From the NCBI RefSeq assembly GCF_009677585.1, contig NZ_WKYV01000002.1, positions 124,001 through 188,000 of the forward strand: a DNA stretch of 64,000 nt, written 5' to 3'. The stretch comes from Lactonifactor sp. BIOML-A5 (GTDB lineage Bacteria; Bacillota; Clostridia; Lachnospirales; Lachnospiraceae). The notes beneath the pieces are model-generated. The model did no database searches and was not told the DNA's origin. It saw only the letters and a program-made list of their open reading frames with translations. Shown here piece by piece: positions 1 through 8,940 of the stretch; the stretch's first letter is position 1, and each line of letters starts with the position of its first letter. A program made the translations under genes and the position numbers.

Positions 1-420
1 AATTGTAATCATTAACAATAGAAATGTGGCTAGATAGGCAGAAGGAGTGTGCAGTTCCTTCCCTGAGCAGCCCAGCGCCGCCGCACTTCCCACCACACCG
101 AAGATCAGGATTGTCCAGTCATAATCTCCGTTCGTTACCGGATAATCCCTTCTCACCACCAGACGGCTGGTATTCAGTGACTGGCCTACAGAAGGGCAGA
201 GTATGCTGACAAGCCCCATAATATACAGGAGATTTCCCAGCTGCTCTGCCCCCATCTGACGGTTCAGCAACGGATAGATCACAAGCTGCAGAACGCCGTT
301 CATCAACAGCATTCCGCCCATGGTATACATGGTATTGGTTATAATTGTTTTGTTCTGTCTCCCCACTTTCACTTGTGATTTACCTGCTTTCTGTACTTCA
401 TTGCCGCCGGTACTTTTCAC
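1..420 (-). CDS. Polysaccharide flippase-like membrane protein (N-terminal part)
   Basis: The minus strand is open from a GTG at 420 to the window edge, giving about 140 residues of a gene that continues outside the window. After a polar N-terminus, TITNTMYTMGGMLLMNGVLQ begins the first membrane helix, followed by the amphipathic NRQMGAEQLGNLLYIMGL stretch typical of the first two helices of Wzx/MATE-like polysaccharide exporters. It overlaps the 3' end of the CapK-like gene by 23 bp. A second GTG at 372, with AGG about 10 nt upstream, is an alternative start. The family call rests on the N-terminus and on the position next to sugar-nucleotide genes, so it is an inference. Confidence 0.6.
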   Translation of the reverse strand, partial: MKSTGGNEVQKAGKSQVKVGRQNKTIITNTMYTMGGMLLMNGVLQLVIYPLLNRQMGAEQLGNLLYIMGLVSILCPSVGQSLNTSRLVVRRDYPVTNGDYDWTILIFGVVGSAAALGCSGKELHTPSAYLATFLLLMITI

Positions 421-1711
421 AGCGGTTTTCGATATATTTTCTCTTGCCGGACTGAAGCACCGGAATCTCATCCACATATTCTATAGTGATTCTGGCTCTC
501 TCCCCCAGATGGGGCTGGATTCTCCCCAGTATCAGGGGCTCGTCAATCTCGTCCTTATTCCCGTTCAGCCACAGAGTGTATTCGGTCTCTTCCATCTGTA
601 TAAAGCGGAATTGACGGACCCCACGGACGTCCCACATATTATTGGTAATAATATAAGGCGTCACCGGCCTGCCCTCACAATCATAGATGAGGTCGCTTCT
701 TCTGCCGTAAAGCTCCGTAAGAAATAGTTGATATCTTCCGTCCTTCACCCGTTTCCTTGCAATGGCAGTATCCCCATTGTCATACCGTATGATGGGAAAT
801 GCATAATTATACAAATCCGTTATTACAATACGCCCCAACTCCCCGGGCTCTGCGGGCTCGTCCGAATCCATTTTCAGGATTTCATAATAATAGCTTTCCG
901 TGTCGATGTGGTATCCCTCATCCTTTTTATTCTGTATCCCCATAATTCCATTTTCTTCATTGGAGTACCAGGCCCGCACCGGGCAGGAAAACTGCCTTTG
1001 CAAAGCCTCCCGGTCTGCTTTGGGCAGGGCCTCGGAGATGGGGATCACAGCCTTTACCTGAAAGTTCTCTGTGGGGATCTGATGCCCATCGATATAGCGG
1101 CTCAGCTCACCCAGCGCGGAGGAATAGCCCACCAGACACTTTACCTTCTTTTTCCGGATGATATCTGTCATCTCTGAAAGGGCGGTATCGTCCAGATTAG
1201 AGCTGTCCATCATAATAAGGTTTTCCTGAAGCAGGCGAAGCCTGCTCTTTTTCACATTATTCACCCAGACCCTAAGGAAAGCCTCTTTCATTCCTATATA
1301 ATAGCCTCCCACTGCGCCGAGGAAAATTCCCCCCGCTGTGTTATGGTCAATCTTGTCCTTATTCTGTATCATCCGAAGAGGCGTCCCTGTGGAACCACTG
1401 GTACACATTATCCGGTTATCGGAAGCCTCTCTAAACACAGAGGACTGAAATTTTTCATATTGTTCCCGGAAGGTATCCTTGTTAACCACAGGAAGCTGCT
1501 CCAGAGGAGTATCTTCCGGGTACTCTTTATAATACCCGGTAGTTCTTACCGCGTGGGCAATCAGCTTCTGAAGCTTTTCCCGAGTCTCCTCCAGCGAAGT
1601 ACCGTCACGGAACCCCCTGTGAATCTGATTATAGTATTTCCTGACCTTGCCGCCCTTTACGGCATCCAGCAGCCAGAAGCCATACCATCTCAGCTTTTCA
1701 TCAATGAGCAT
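398..1711 (-). CDS. CapK/PaaK-like adenylate-forming enzyme (phenylacetate-CoA ligase family)
   Basis: A 437-residue protein of the PaaK/CapK branch of adenylate-forming enzymes. The AMP-binding P-loop is CTSGSTGTPLR near residue 105, and the C-terminal half has the conserved aromatic-glycine pattern around WYSNEENGIMG and the IRYDNGD motif. Paralogues occur often in capsule and O-polysaccharide clusters, where they are thought to activate an acid for attachment to a sugar or to act on the lipid-linked intermediate; the substrate cannot be read here. It starts 11 bp inside the rfbH end, so the two are translationally coupled, and its own end overlaps the flippase-like gene. Confidence 0.8.
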   Translation of the reverse strand: MLIDEKLRWYGFWLLDAVKGGKVRKYYNQIHRGFRDGTSLEETREKLQKLIAHAVRTTGYYKEYPEDTPLEQLPVVNKDTFREQYEKFQSSVFREASDNRIMCTSGSTGTPLRMIQNKDKIDHNTAGGIFLGAVGGYYIGMKEAFLRVWVNNVKKSRLRLLQENLIMMDSSNLDDTALSEMTDIIRKKKVKCLVGYSSALGELSRYIDGHQIPTENFQVKAVIPISEALPKADREALQRQFSCPVRAWYSNEENGIMGIQNKKDEGYHIDTESYYYEILKMDSDEPAEPGELGRIVITDLYNYAFPIIRYDNGDTAIARKRVKDGRYQLFLTELYGRRSDLIYDCEGRPVTPYIITNNMWDVRGVRQFRFIQMEETEYTLWLNGNKDEIDEPLILGRIQPHLGERARITIEYVDEIPVLQSGKRKYIENRCEKYRRQ

Positions 1712-3062
1712 TGGATATCCCCTCCTGGTTCACTGCCTCTTTTACTGTCTGTATCATATAATCCAGCATTTCATCTGTCATTCCGGGATACACGCCGATC
1801 CAGAAGGAATCCCGCATAATCCGGTCTGTATTCTCAAGGCTTCCCCGAATCCGGTACCCGGCACCTGCGCCCCTCATATGATCAAAGCAGGGATGCTTCA
1901 CAAGATTGCCCGCAAAAAGCATTCTGGTCTGCACGCCCTTTTTCTCTATGAATGGTACTACCCGATTTCTGTCCACCCCTTCCCTGCAGGTCATGAGGAA
2001 CCCAAACCAGCTGGGTTCGGAACCCTCACAGGCTCTGGGCAGAATCAGCTTATCCTCCGCATCTGCCAGCCCCGCTCTCAGATATTCAAAGTTGCGGATT
2101 CTTTTTTTCACAAAACCCGGGAATTTTTTCAGCTGGGCACAGCCGATGGCTGCCTGCATGTCCGTAGCTTTCAGATTATATCCAAAGTGAGAATACACAT
2201 ATTTGTGATCGTATCCCAGAGGCAGCTCCCCGTACTGACGGTCAAACCGGTGTCCGCAGAGATTGTCCTTTCCGGAGGGACAGCTGCAGTCTCTGCCCCA
2301 GTCCCTGAGAGAACGGATTATTTTATGGAGCAGGGGATTGTCCGTATAGACCGCCCCGCCCTCTCCCATAGTCATATGGTGAGGCGGATAGAAGCTGGAA
2401 GTACCGATATCTCCTATGGTTCCCGTGAATCTCTTCCCGCCGTTCCACGTATATACCGAACCAAGGGCATCGCAGTTGTCCTCGATAAGCCACAGGTTAT
2501 GTGTTTCACAGAATGCCTTCACAGCCTTCAGGTCAAAGGGATTCCCAAGGGTATGGGCCAGCATCACTGCCTTTGTCCTGCTGGAGAGAGCTTCCTCAAG
2601 CCCGGTCACGTCTATGTTGTACTGGGGAATGGTGACATCCACAAAAACCGGTACTGCCCCGTACTGTACCACAGGGGCCACTGTTGTGGGGAATCCTGCG
2701 GCCACTGTGATTACCTCATCCTCCGGCCGAATCTGACGTTCTCCCAAAAGAGGGGATGTCAGGGCCATAAAGGCCAGCAGATTAGCGGAAGATCCTGAAT
2801 TCACCAGAGAACAGAAGCGCAGTCCCAGATAGCCGGCAAATTCCTTCTCAAACTGTTCTGTGTATCTTCCGGAGGTAAGCCAAAATTCCAGAGCGCTGTC
2901 CACCAGATTCACCATTTCTTCATGGTCGTAAACTCTGGCGGCATAGGAAATCCTGTCTCCGGGGACATAGTCCTTCTTTTTATTATGGTACGTATCACAG
3001 TAGGCACTGACCATCTCCAGGATCTGGTCCCTGGCCTGCTGCTCTGTCATCTGTTCAAACAT
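1701..3062 (-). CDS. rfbH: CDP-6-deoxy-4-hexulose 3-dehydrase (RfbH/E1 type)
   Basis: A 453-residue PLP-fold enzyme that removes the C3 hydroxyl of CDP-4-keto-6-deoxyglucose on the way to CDP-3,6-dideoxyhexoses. The usual PLP-binding lysine is replaced by histidine in SFYPPHHMTMGEGG, the diagnostic change of this dehydrase class. Cysteines in EDNCDALG and in the CSC...C group around DNLCGHR fit the 2Fe-2S cluster of the E1 enzyme. The start at 3062 is chosen over an earlier in-frame codon because AAGCAGGTGA lies just upstream. It overlaps the rfbG end by 16 bp. The E3-type reductase partner is not in the window and should lie in the part of the cluster beyond position 1. Confidence 0.93.
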   Translation of the reverse strand: MFEQMTEQQARDQILEMVSAYCDTYHNKKKDYVPGDRISYAARVYDHEEMVNLVDSALEFWLTSGRYTEQFEKEFAGYLGLRFCSLVNSGSSANLLAFMALTSPLLGERQIRPEDEVITVAAGFPTTVAPVVQYGAVPVFVDVTIPQYNIDVTGLEEALSSRTKAVMLAHTLGNPFDLKAVKAFCETHNLWLIEDNCDALGSVYTWNGGKRFTGTIGDIGTSSFYPPHHMTMGEGGAVYTDNPLLHKIIRSLRDWGRDCSCPSGKDNLCGHRFDRQYGELPLGYDHKYVYSHFGYNLKATDMQAAIGCAQLKKFPGFVKKRIRNFEYLRAGLADAEDKLILPRACEGSEPSWFGFLMTCREGVDRNRVVPFIEKKGVQTRMLFAGNLVKHPCFDHMRGAGAGYRIRGSLENTDRIMRDSFWIGVYPGMTDEMLDYMIQTVKEAVNQEGISNAH

Positions 3063-4126
3063 GATTCTTTCACCTGCTTTTTCCAATATTCTTTTATCTG
3101 CTGTTCCATCACTGCAGCAGCATCCTCTCCCGCCAGGTATGCCTTGGCCCACGCCACGGTTTTTTCAACGGCCTCCTGCACATGCCATACCGGTTTCCAT
3201 CCCAGTTCCCTCTTGATTCTGGAGCAGTCCAGCTTCAAAAAGTTCGCCTCATGGGGGCCATCCTGAGACTGGTTTATCCAAGTCTGCCCTTCTCCCCAGG
3301 ACCGGCAGAAAATATCGGCCAGCTGCCCTGTGGTAATGCAGTCTCCCTCCTCCGGCCCTACGTTATAGCACCCTGCAAGACCGGGATCCCCGTATTGCCT
3401 CTGTGCAATCAAAAGATAAGCAGACAAAGGCTCCAGCACATGCTGATACGGCCTGGTGGAGCGGGGATTTCGAACCAGTATAGGTTCTTTCTCTTTGGCT
3501 GCCCGGATACAGTCAGGAAGGATGCGGTCCGGCGCAAAATCCCCTCCTCCTATAACATTGCCTGCCCGGGCTGTAGATACGGGAATCCCGGCTTCCTCAA
3601 GGAAGGACTGCCGGTAGCTGTGGGTTACCAGTTCTGAGCAGGATTTGCTGTTGGAATAGGGATCGTAGCCGTCCAGCTCATCTGTCTCCCGATATCCCCA
3701 CTCCCACTCCCGGTTGCGGTATACCTTATCGGTGGTTATATTCAAAAATGATTTTACACACCCTGTCTTCCTTACGCACTCCAGAATGTGGACAGTTCCC
3801 ATTACATTTGTCCCGTATGTGGATACGGGATTCACATAGGATTCCCTCACAATAGGCTGTGCGGCCAGATGGAAGACAATCTCCGGGCGTGCCTCCTCCA
3901 CGGTTTTCATGAGAAGGGGAAGATCCCTGATATCTCCGGTAACTGACTGCATTTGTCTGCCGATCTTGCTGACAGCAAACAGGCTGGGGTCTGTAGGGGG
4001 ATCCAGCGCATATCCGGTGACAATGGCCCCTGCATCAAGCAGTATCTTACTAAGCCAGGTTCCCTTAAACCCTGTATGTCCGGTCACGAACACTCTTTTT
4101 CCCCGATAAAATTCTATATCTGCCAT
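3047..4126 (-). CDS. rfbG: CDP-glucose 4,6-dehydratase
   Basis: A 359-residue short-chain dehydrogenase/reductase family enzyme making CDP-4-keto-6-deoxyglucose from CDP-glucose. The NAD-binding glycine motif is TGHTGFKGTW near the N-terminus, TTDKVY follows at about 130, and the catalytic YxxxK is YSNSK near 160. The start is the ATG that overlaps the rfbF stop as TAATG, preceded by AAGGTGTGG, so translation is coupled to rfbF. Together with rfbF and rfbH this is the standard first three steps of CDP-3,6-dideoxyhexose synthesis. Confidence 0.93.
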   Translation of the reverse strand: MADIEFYRGKRVFVTGHTGFKGTWLSKILLDAGAIVTGYALDPPTDPSLFAVSKIGRQMQSVTGDIRDLPLLMKTVEEARPEIVFHLAAQPIVRESYVNPVSTYGTNVMGTVHILECVRKTGCVKSFLNITTDKVYRNREWEWGYRETDELDGYDPYSNSKSCSELVTHSYRQSFLEEAGIPVSTARAGNVIGGGDFAPDRILPDCIRAAKEKEPILVRNPRSTRPYQHVLEPLSAYLLIAQRQYGDPGLAGCYNVGPEEGDCITTGQLADIFCRSWGEGQTWINQSQDGPHEANFLKLDCSRIKRELGWKPVWHVQEAVEKTVAWAKAYLAGEDAAAVMEQQIKEYWKKQVKESCLNR

Positions 4127-4902
4127 TAGTTCCACACCTTCCAGGGAGCTCTGCCTGACTGCCACATCTGCTCCAGCTTTTCCTTTTCACTCAAAGTGTC
4201 CATACACTGCCAGAAACCGGTATGCTTATAGGCATTCAGCTGGCCTCTTCTGGCTGCCTCCTCCAGGGGATATCTCTCAAAGATGGTGTCGTCATCCTGA
4301 ATTAAATTGAGAATCTCCGGTTCCAGCACCATAAAGCCGGCATTGATCCAGCCCTCATCCTCTTTTTTCTTTTCTTTAAAATTGGAGATACTTCCGTCGT
4401 CCTGGATGTCCAGCACACCGAAACGTCCGCTGGGCTGGGCAGACGTTATAGTCGCCATCTTCCCGTGGGACTGGTGATATGCGAGAAGCTTCCTGATATC
4501 CACATCGGCAACTCCGTCCCCGTAGGTGAGCATAAAGGTCTCCTCATTCAGATACTCGCGGATCCGTTTGATACGTCCGCCGGTCATAGTCCGCAGTCCG
4601 GTATCAACTACCGTCACTTTCCACGGTTCAGAAATGTTATTATGTATGATTCTTCTGTTTCCCTGTGTCAAGTCAAAGGTCACGTCACTGTTGTACAGGA
4701 AATAGTGTGCAAACCACTCTTTTATCATGTGCTGCTTATAGCCGCAGCAGATCACAAATTCGTCAAATCCATAATGGGAATATAATTTCATAATATGCCA
4801 CAGGATGGGCTTTTCCCCGATCTCCACCATGGGCTTTGGTTTTAGATGGCTTTCTTCGCTGATTCTCGTACCGAACCCGCCAGCCAGTATAACAACCTTC
4901 AT
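4126..4902 (-). CDS. rfbF: Glucose-1-phosphate cytidylyltransferase
   Basis: A 258-residue nucleotidyltransferase. The N-terminus MKVVILAGGFGTRISEE is the nucleotide-binding signature, followed by LKPKPMVEIGEKPILWHIMK, which is typical of RfbF rather than of thymidylyl- or uridylyltransferases. It makes CDP-glucose from CTP and glucose-1-phosphate in the cytoplasm. It is the first gene of the minus-strand rfbF-rfbG-rfbH-capK-flippase run. About 340 bp without genes separate it from the GH32 gene. Confidence 0.95.
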   Translation of the reverse strand: MKVVILAGGFGTRISEESHLKPKPMVEIGEKPILWHIMKLYSHYGFDEFVICCGYKQHMIKEWFAHYFLYNSDVTFDLTQGNRRIIHNNISEPWKVTVVDTGLRTMTGGRIKRIREYLNEETFMLTYGDGVADVDIRKLLAYHQSHGKMATITSAQPSGRFGVLDIQDDGSISNFKEKKKEDEGWINAGFMVLEPEILNLIQDDDTIFERYPLEEAARRGQLNAYKHTGFWQCMDTLSEKEKLEQMWQSGRAPWKVWN

Positions 4903-5241
4903 AGGATACCTCTGTCTTATACTTTTTCTTTTGTTATATTCACTTCTGCATTCCTGCAGTCCTTTTTAGCCTTTGAGGAATAAACAACTAATAGTATAAT
5001 ATAATACTTTCTGTAGAAAAAGGAAGAGGTTTTTTGCATTTTATACATTTTAATCTCTTTTTTCGTCTGGATTAGCAGGGTGTTGCTGTAAAATGCCTAA
5101 TTATAGTTTTGCATATTATGAAGCTCAAGGTTATATAGTCGGCGAAATGAGCATGGGCAGAGCATGCACATAATGCATTCTCTGCCCACTCCATACCTTC
5201 CGGCTGAGGACTCTATACAGGTTTTCCTGCATAACCTTCTC
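4903..5241 (-). promoter_or_regulatory. Intergenic region upstream of rfbF: weak promoter candidate and 3' hairpin
   Basis: No gene is visible in this AT-rich gap. On the minus strand a TATACT box (complement of 4993-4998) lies about 90 bp before the rfbF start and is the best -10 candidate, but no convincing -35 is found at normal spacing. The far side of the gap carries the GH32 hairpin listed separately. Confidence 0.3.
5155..5187 (-). terminator. Hairpin after the GH32 gene
   Basis: GGGCAGAG plus ATGCA pair with TGCAT plus CTCTGCCC around a five-base loop, with one unpaired position on each side. It lies 54 bp beyond the GH32 stop and before the rfbF promoter region. There is no T-run on either strand, so it could be a Rho-independent terminator of poor quality or an mRNA 3'-end stabiliser. 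Confidence 0.5.
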
Positions 5242-6726
5242 CTATCGGTTGCACTCTTTTAACCCATATGCTTCTATCTTCTTAAGAACGGTCTTTCCTC
5301 CGCAGCTGCACAGATATGTCTCATTTTGAGTGCTGCCCGCATAAATATTTAAAGAATGATTATTCCGATACTGATTGGCAAAAACTTCAACAGAGCTCTG
5401 GTCTGATAAGATATGAATATCTAATTCTTTTTTATCCTGGAGATATAATGTGCTCTCAGACACTCCCTTGCTCCAGCCATCTGAGTTATTTCTGTCCACG
5501 GACATTTTACTTTTTATAAAATCAAAGGTACATACTGTCTGCTTTCCCTCTCCGCTGCGCAGCACAATCTCCAACTGTTCCGCATCTGTCTGTTCAAGAT
5601 CAACCTTAAGCTTACACTCAAAGGATACGCCGTCTCCGGCTTTTACTATAGTTTTTTCTTGCTTTATTACTATATCTTCCTGCTGCCATGCATCTGTGCG
5701 TATTGTTTCAATTTCCCTGATCGGCACAAACTGTAACGTATGATCTTCCAGAAGACGTACCTCTCTTGGAATATTATAAGAGCCGCACCATCCCTCCCGG
5801 TAGGTCGGTCCCCAATCCTTCCAAAATGGCATCCAATCCCACGCATTTGCCCAGCCGACGATGATTCTGCGTCCGTCCGGGGCCTCAAATGACTGCGGTG
5901 CATAGTAATCAAACCCCCAGTCAATTTCTCCATTCACATGATAATCGAATTTACCGGTCTCATAGTCAAAATCGCCCACCAAATATACAACGGTACGCTC
6001 TCCTGCTCCCATTGGTGAGAACATAAGTACATATTTGTCACCAATAGGATAAAAATCCGGACACTCCCACATATAGCCCCATTCGCCCCGGCTTTCAGCC
6101 AGAACATTAAAGAACTCCCAATGCAGCATATCCTTTGAGCGGTACAAAAGCGCCTGTGCTCTATTGCTGCGGCTTGCTCCGCATACCATATAATACGTAT
6201 CCCCATGTTTCCAGACCTTGGGATCCCTGAAAAAGTCGGTAGGTACTCCCTCTGGTGCAGTCAGTACCGGATTCCCTTCATACTTTTCAAAATGAATGCC
6301 ATCCCCGCTATAGGCAATACACTGTGTCTGTTCAAATCCATTTCCATTATTAGCCGTGCCAGTAAACATCAGAAATAATTTCCCGTCATGCTCGATCGCG
6401 CTTCCCGAAAAGCAGCCTCCCCGCAGATGATTGTCATAAGCCTCAGAGGGTGCCAATGCCAGCGGCAGATACTCCCAATGCAGCATATCATCGCTTACGG
6501 CATGCCCCCAGTGCATACAATCCCAGAATCCGTAATAGGGATTATACTGAAAGAAAAAATGATATTTTCCTTTATAATAGATCAGTCCATTGGGATCATT
6601 CATCCAACCCGTCTGGGGCATAAAATGATAATGCTGACGCATCTCACCATTTTTAACTATCTCCTTTTTTGCATCAATCTCCTGCTGGGCCTTCTCAATA
6701 TTCTGTTGCATCAGTTCTCTAGACAT
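5242..6726 (-). CDS. GH32 beta-fructosidase (sucrose/fructan hydrolase)
   Basis: A 494-residue glycoside hydrolase family 32 enzyme. The catalytic triad is visible: nucleophile Asp44 in WMNDPNG, transition-state Asp168 in FRDP and acid/base Glu221 in ECPD. A beta-sandwich C-terminal module follows the five-bladed propeller. There is no signal peptide, so it acts in the cytoplasm on imported fructosides. Its start has a strong GGAGGAG site. It is the last gene of the LacI-type operon and sits 14 bp after a GH172 gene. That pairing suggests it releases fructose from inulobiose or short fructans; sucrose-6-phosphate hydrolase is less likely because no PTS gene is nearby. Confidence 0.93.
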   Translation of the reverse strand: MSRELMQQNIEKAQQEIDAKKEIVKNGEMRQHYHFMPQTGWMNDPNGLIYYKGKYHFFFQYNPYYGFWDCMHWGHAVSDDMLHWEYLPLALAPSEAYDNHLRGGCFSGSAIEHDGKLFLMFTGTANNGNGFEQTQCIAYSGDGIHFEKYEGNPVLTAPEGVPTDFFRDPKVWKHGDTYYMVCGASRSNRAQALLYRSKDMLHWEFFNVLAESRGEWGYMWECPDFYPIGDKYVLMFSPMGAGERTVVYLVGDFDYETGKFDYHVNGEIDWGFDYYAPQSFEAPDGRRIIVGWANAWDWMPFWKDWGPTYREGWCGSYNIPREVRLLEDHTLQFVPIREIETIRTDAWQQEDIVIKQEKTIVKAGDGVSFECKLKVDLEQTDAEQLEIVLRSGEGKQTVCTFDFIKSKMSVDRNNSDGWSKGVSESTLYLQDKKELDIHILSDQSSVEVFANQYRNNHSLNIYAGSTQNETYLCSCGGKTVLKKIEAYGLKECNR

Positions 6727-6740
6727 AAGACTCCTCCACG

Positions 6741-8084
6741 TTATCTATATTCATCACGAAGTTTTTTGGCAAATTCTGTATTAAGCTTAGACTCACGACG
6801 TGCTTTTTCTTCTTTTATTCTGAATTGTTTCTGTCTTGCGGGACTGTATTCTTCCCAACGATTTGCCCATGACTCTCTTGCGGCCTTCATCTCATCTGTC
6901 ATCTCCGGCAGATTAAGTTCTCTTGAAGGCAGAGTCGGAACATTCGGAAGTCTTTCTTCCACGGGAAGAATCGTAATTTCCTTACTTGTGGGCAGGGTCT
7001 GATACCAATAAGCGGTAGAACTCCAATCGTCGGATAAATGATTTGCATGTCCATGCTCAATTGTTACCCTTAAACTCTTTTCAAAGCGAACGGGATCCGT
7101 AATATGAAATCTGTATGATACCTGGAACCCATCGGTATCGCCCTCATGGACAATTGTTCCAAAGAATGGATATGCATTTCTTTGCATTCCCCAGGCATGA
7201 TTAAAATAGTCCTCTGTTCCCGTGCCGTTAAGGCTTGGATATTCTTCTCCGTCAATAAAGAACATATCGTTGCCCTCGCCCCACCAGCTTCCCTGGTAAT
7301 GCTTCACTGTCAGATTACATCCCACATAATGGCCCGTCCCCTCTACATCCAGAACCGTATAATTCCCTTCGCCTTTCAAGTTTGTTACATTATTTACTTC
7401 GGGCGAATTGGTCTGCACATCCGGACCCCATCCGTCACAGGGATTTTCACGTCTCCAGCAGGCATGAAAATATGCCGTCTCTTCGTCCAAAGGCTCTCTA
7501 TACATCTCATAATCAATATTGAAATATAAGATGAATGGCAAATCATTTTCATTCACGATTTCAATCTTTGCTTTTTTATTAAATGGCATGGGGAAATAAC
7601 ATGATACAGAGCAGGGTGCCCCATAACGTCCGGCTTCTTCTGGTTTTAGAGATACGTTAAACGGAAGAGAGCTAAAGTTTCCCGGATAGCAGTTACCTAT
7701 ACAGAAGAAATCTCCCAAAGGCGCAAGGACACTTGGAGTATCCTGATCATCCCATGTTATTTTAATCAGTGCCTTTCTATAATAAAAGGGATCATAATCA
7801 TCCCAGATAACACCAAGCGCCGGGTGAATCTCCATAACCGGAGCCGCAGATGCATTCAGGACCGGATCCAGAATACTTGGCGCCTTTACTTTTCGGCAGG
7901 ATGAAGTCATCCATATATGTGTGATGCACCCAGGCCCTTCTACTTCACCCAGTACAATGCTTTCTTTCGCCGGTATCTCCCAGTAATCCTGATTTTTCCC
8001 TCTCTGATCCCAACTTGCAAGTCTTCCGTTTCTGGCTTTCTTAATTGTTGTTAAATCCTGAAATAATCCTGATACTTTACTCAT
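6741..8084 (-). CDS. GH172 (DUF2961) alpha-D-fructofuranosidase/difructose dianhydride hydrolase-like
   Basis: A 447-residue DUF2961 protein, the family now known as GH172. Glu270 in SWWGEGND and Glu291 in NGTGTEDYF are 21 residues apart, and as I recall both the spacing and the numbers match the catalytic pair of the Bifidobacterium dentium enzyme that interconverts difructose dianhydride I and inulobiose. There is no signal peptide, so it is cytoplasmic. It lies between the importer permeases and the GH32 gene, an arrangement also known for the bifidobacterial locus. Other GH172 members act on arabinofuranosides, so the fructose link is inferred from the GH32 neighbour. Confidence 0.88.
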   Translation of the reverse strand: MSKVSGLFQDLTTIKKARNGRLASWDQRGKNQDYWEIPAKESIVLGEVEGPGCITHIWMTSSCRKVKAPSILDPVLNASAAPVMEIHPALGVIWDDYDPFYYRKALIKITWDDQDTPSVLAPLGDFFCIGNCYPGNFSSLPFNVSLKPEEAGRYGAPCSVSCYFPMPFNKKAKIEIVNENDLPFILYFNIDYEMYREPLDEETAYFHACWRRENPCDGWGPDVQTNSPEVNNVTNLKGEGNYTVLDVEGTGHYVGCNLTVKHYQGSWWGEGNDMFFIDGEEYPSLNGTGTEDYFNHAWGMQRNAYPFFGTIVHEGDTDGFQVSYRFHITDPVRFEKSLRVTIEHGHANHLSDDWSSTAYWYQTLPTSKEITILPVEERLPNVPTLPSRELNLPEMTDEMKAARESWANRWEEYSPARQKQFRIKEEKARRESKLNTEFAKKLRDEYR

Positions 8085-8106
8085 AGTTTATTCTCTCCTT
8101 TTCGTT

Positions 8107-8937
8107 TTAGCCTTTTACTGCGCCGGCAGTCATACCCTCTACAATATTTTTCTGGAAAAGTCCATAGAATATTAATTCCGGAATAATGATCATAACGCTT
8201 GACGCCACAATTCCACCGTAGTCTACGGTATACGTTCCCTTAAAGAAGGATGCACCCATGGACAATGTATAATCCGAAGCATCCCTTAACATAACAGATG
8301 CAAACGGGAATTCATTCCATATATAAAGGACATTAAATATTACAATCGTAGCAATTACCGGTTTTGTCATGGGCAGAATCACCCTCATCATCAGATCCCA
8401 TATAGAACAGCCATCTATGACAGCCGCCTCATCTATCTCCGCAGGCAATGCCTTCAAATATCCCACCAACAATAATGTATTAAACGAAATAGATGTTGCA
8501 ACATAAGGGAAAATTAACGCCATCTTTCCTCTTAATCCCAAAAACACATTAATCTTATATACAGGAAACAAGAGAATAAATGGAGATATGGACAATCCCA
8601 TGATTAAAAACCCATATAATAATTTCCTTGTTTTTGCACTTTTAAATTCCATTCTTGCTAATACAAACGAGCTTAAAAACGTAATAATCAGCTCTGTAAC
8701 CAGGGAAACAGCACATACAAATATGGTATTTCCATACAATTTAGGAAAATTCAATACCTCCAGTGCATGCTTATAATTGTCAAAATTCAGTGTCTTTGGC
8801 AGGGACAATGGCGAAGATAATATCTCTGAATTTGTCTTAAAAGAGAGAATCAGCATCCATATAAAAGGAAATACAACCAGTACTGTACTCAATGCCATTA
8901 AAACATACATACCTGTCCTTTTTCTTTTATTGATCAT
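8107..8937 (-). CDS. Carbohydrate ABC transporter permease (MalG-like)
   Basis: A 276-residue inner-membrane permease with six predicted helices. The cytoplasmic coupling (EAA) loop reads EIDEAAVIDGCSIWDLMMRV, ending in LPMTKP. The C-terminus IVEGMTAGAVKG is characteristic of the MalG branch of CUT1 sugar importers. It follows the MalF-like partner by 3 bp. The ATPase is not encoded in the operon, so a shared MsmK-type ATPase is expected elsewhere. Confidence 0.92.
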   Translation of the reverse strand: MINKRKRTGMYVLMALSTVLVVFPFIWMLILSFKTNSEILSSPLSLPKTLNFDNYKHALEVLNFPKLYGNTIFVCAVSLVTELIITFLSSFVLARMEFKSAKTRKLLYGFLIMGLSISPFILLFPVYKINVFLGLRGKMALIFPYVATSISFNTLLLVGYLKALPAEIDEAAVIDGCSIWDLMMRVILPMTKPVIATIVIFNVLYIWNEFPFASVMLRDASDYTLSMGASFFKGTYTVDYGGIVASSVMIIIPELIFYGLFQKNIVEGMTAGAVKG

Positions 8938-8940
8938 ATC

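Noticed and set aside
1647..2798. Long plus-strand open frame over rfbH
   Set aside because: It has no family similarity, no ribosome site and lies opposite a gene with clear RfbH motifs.
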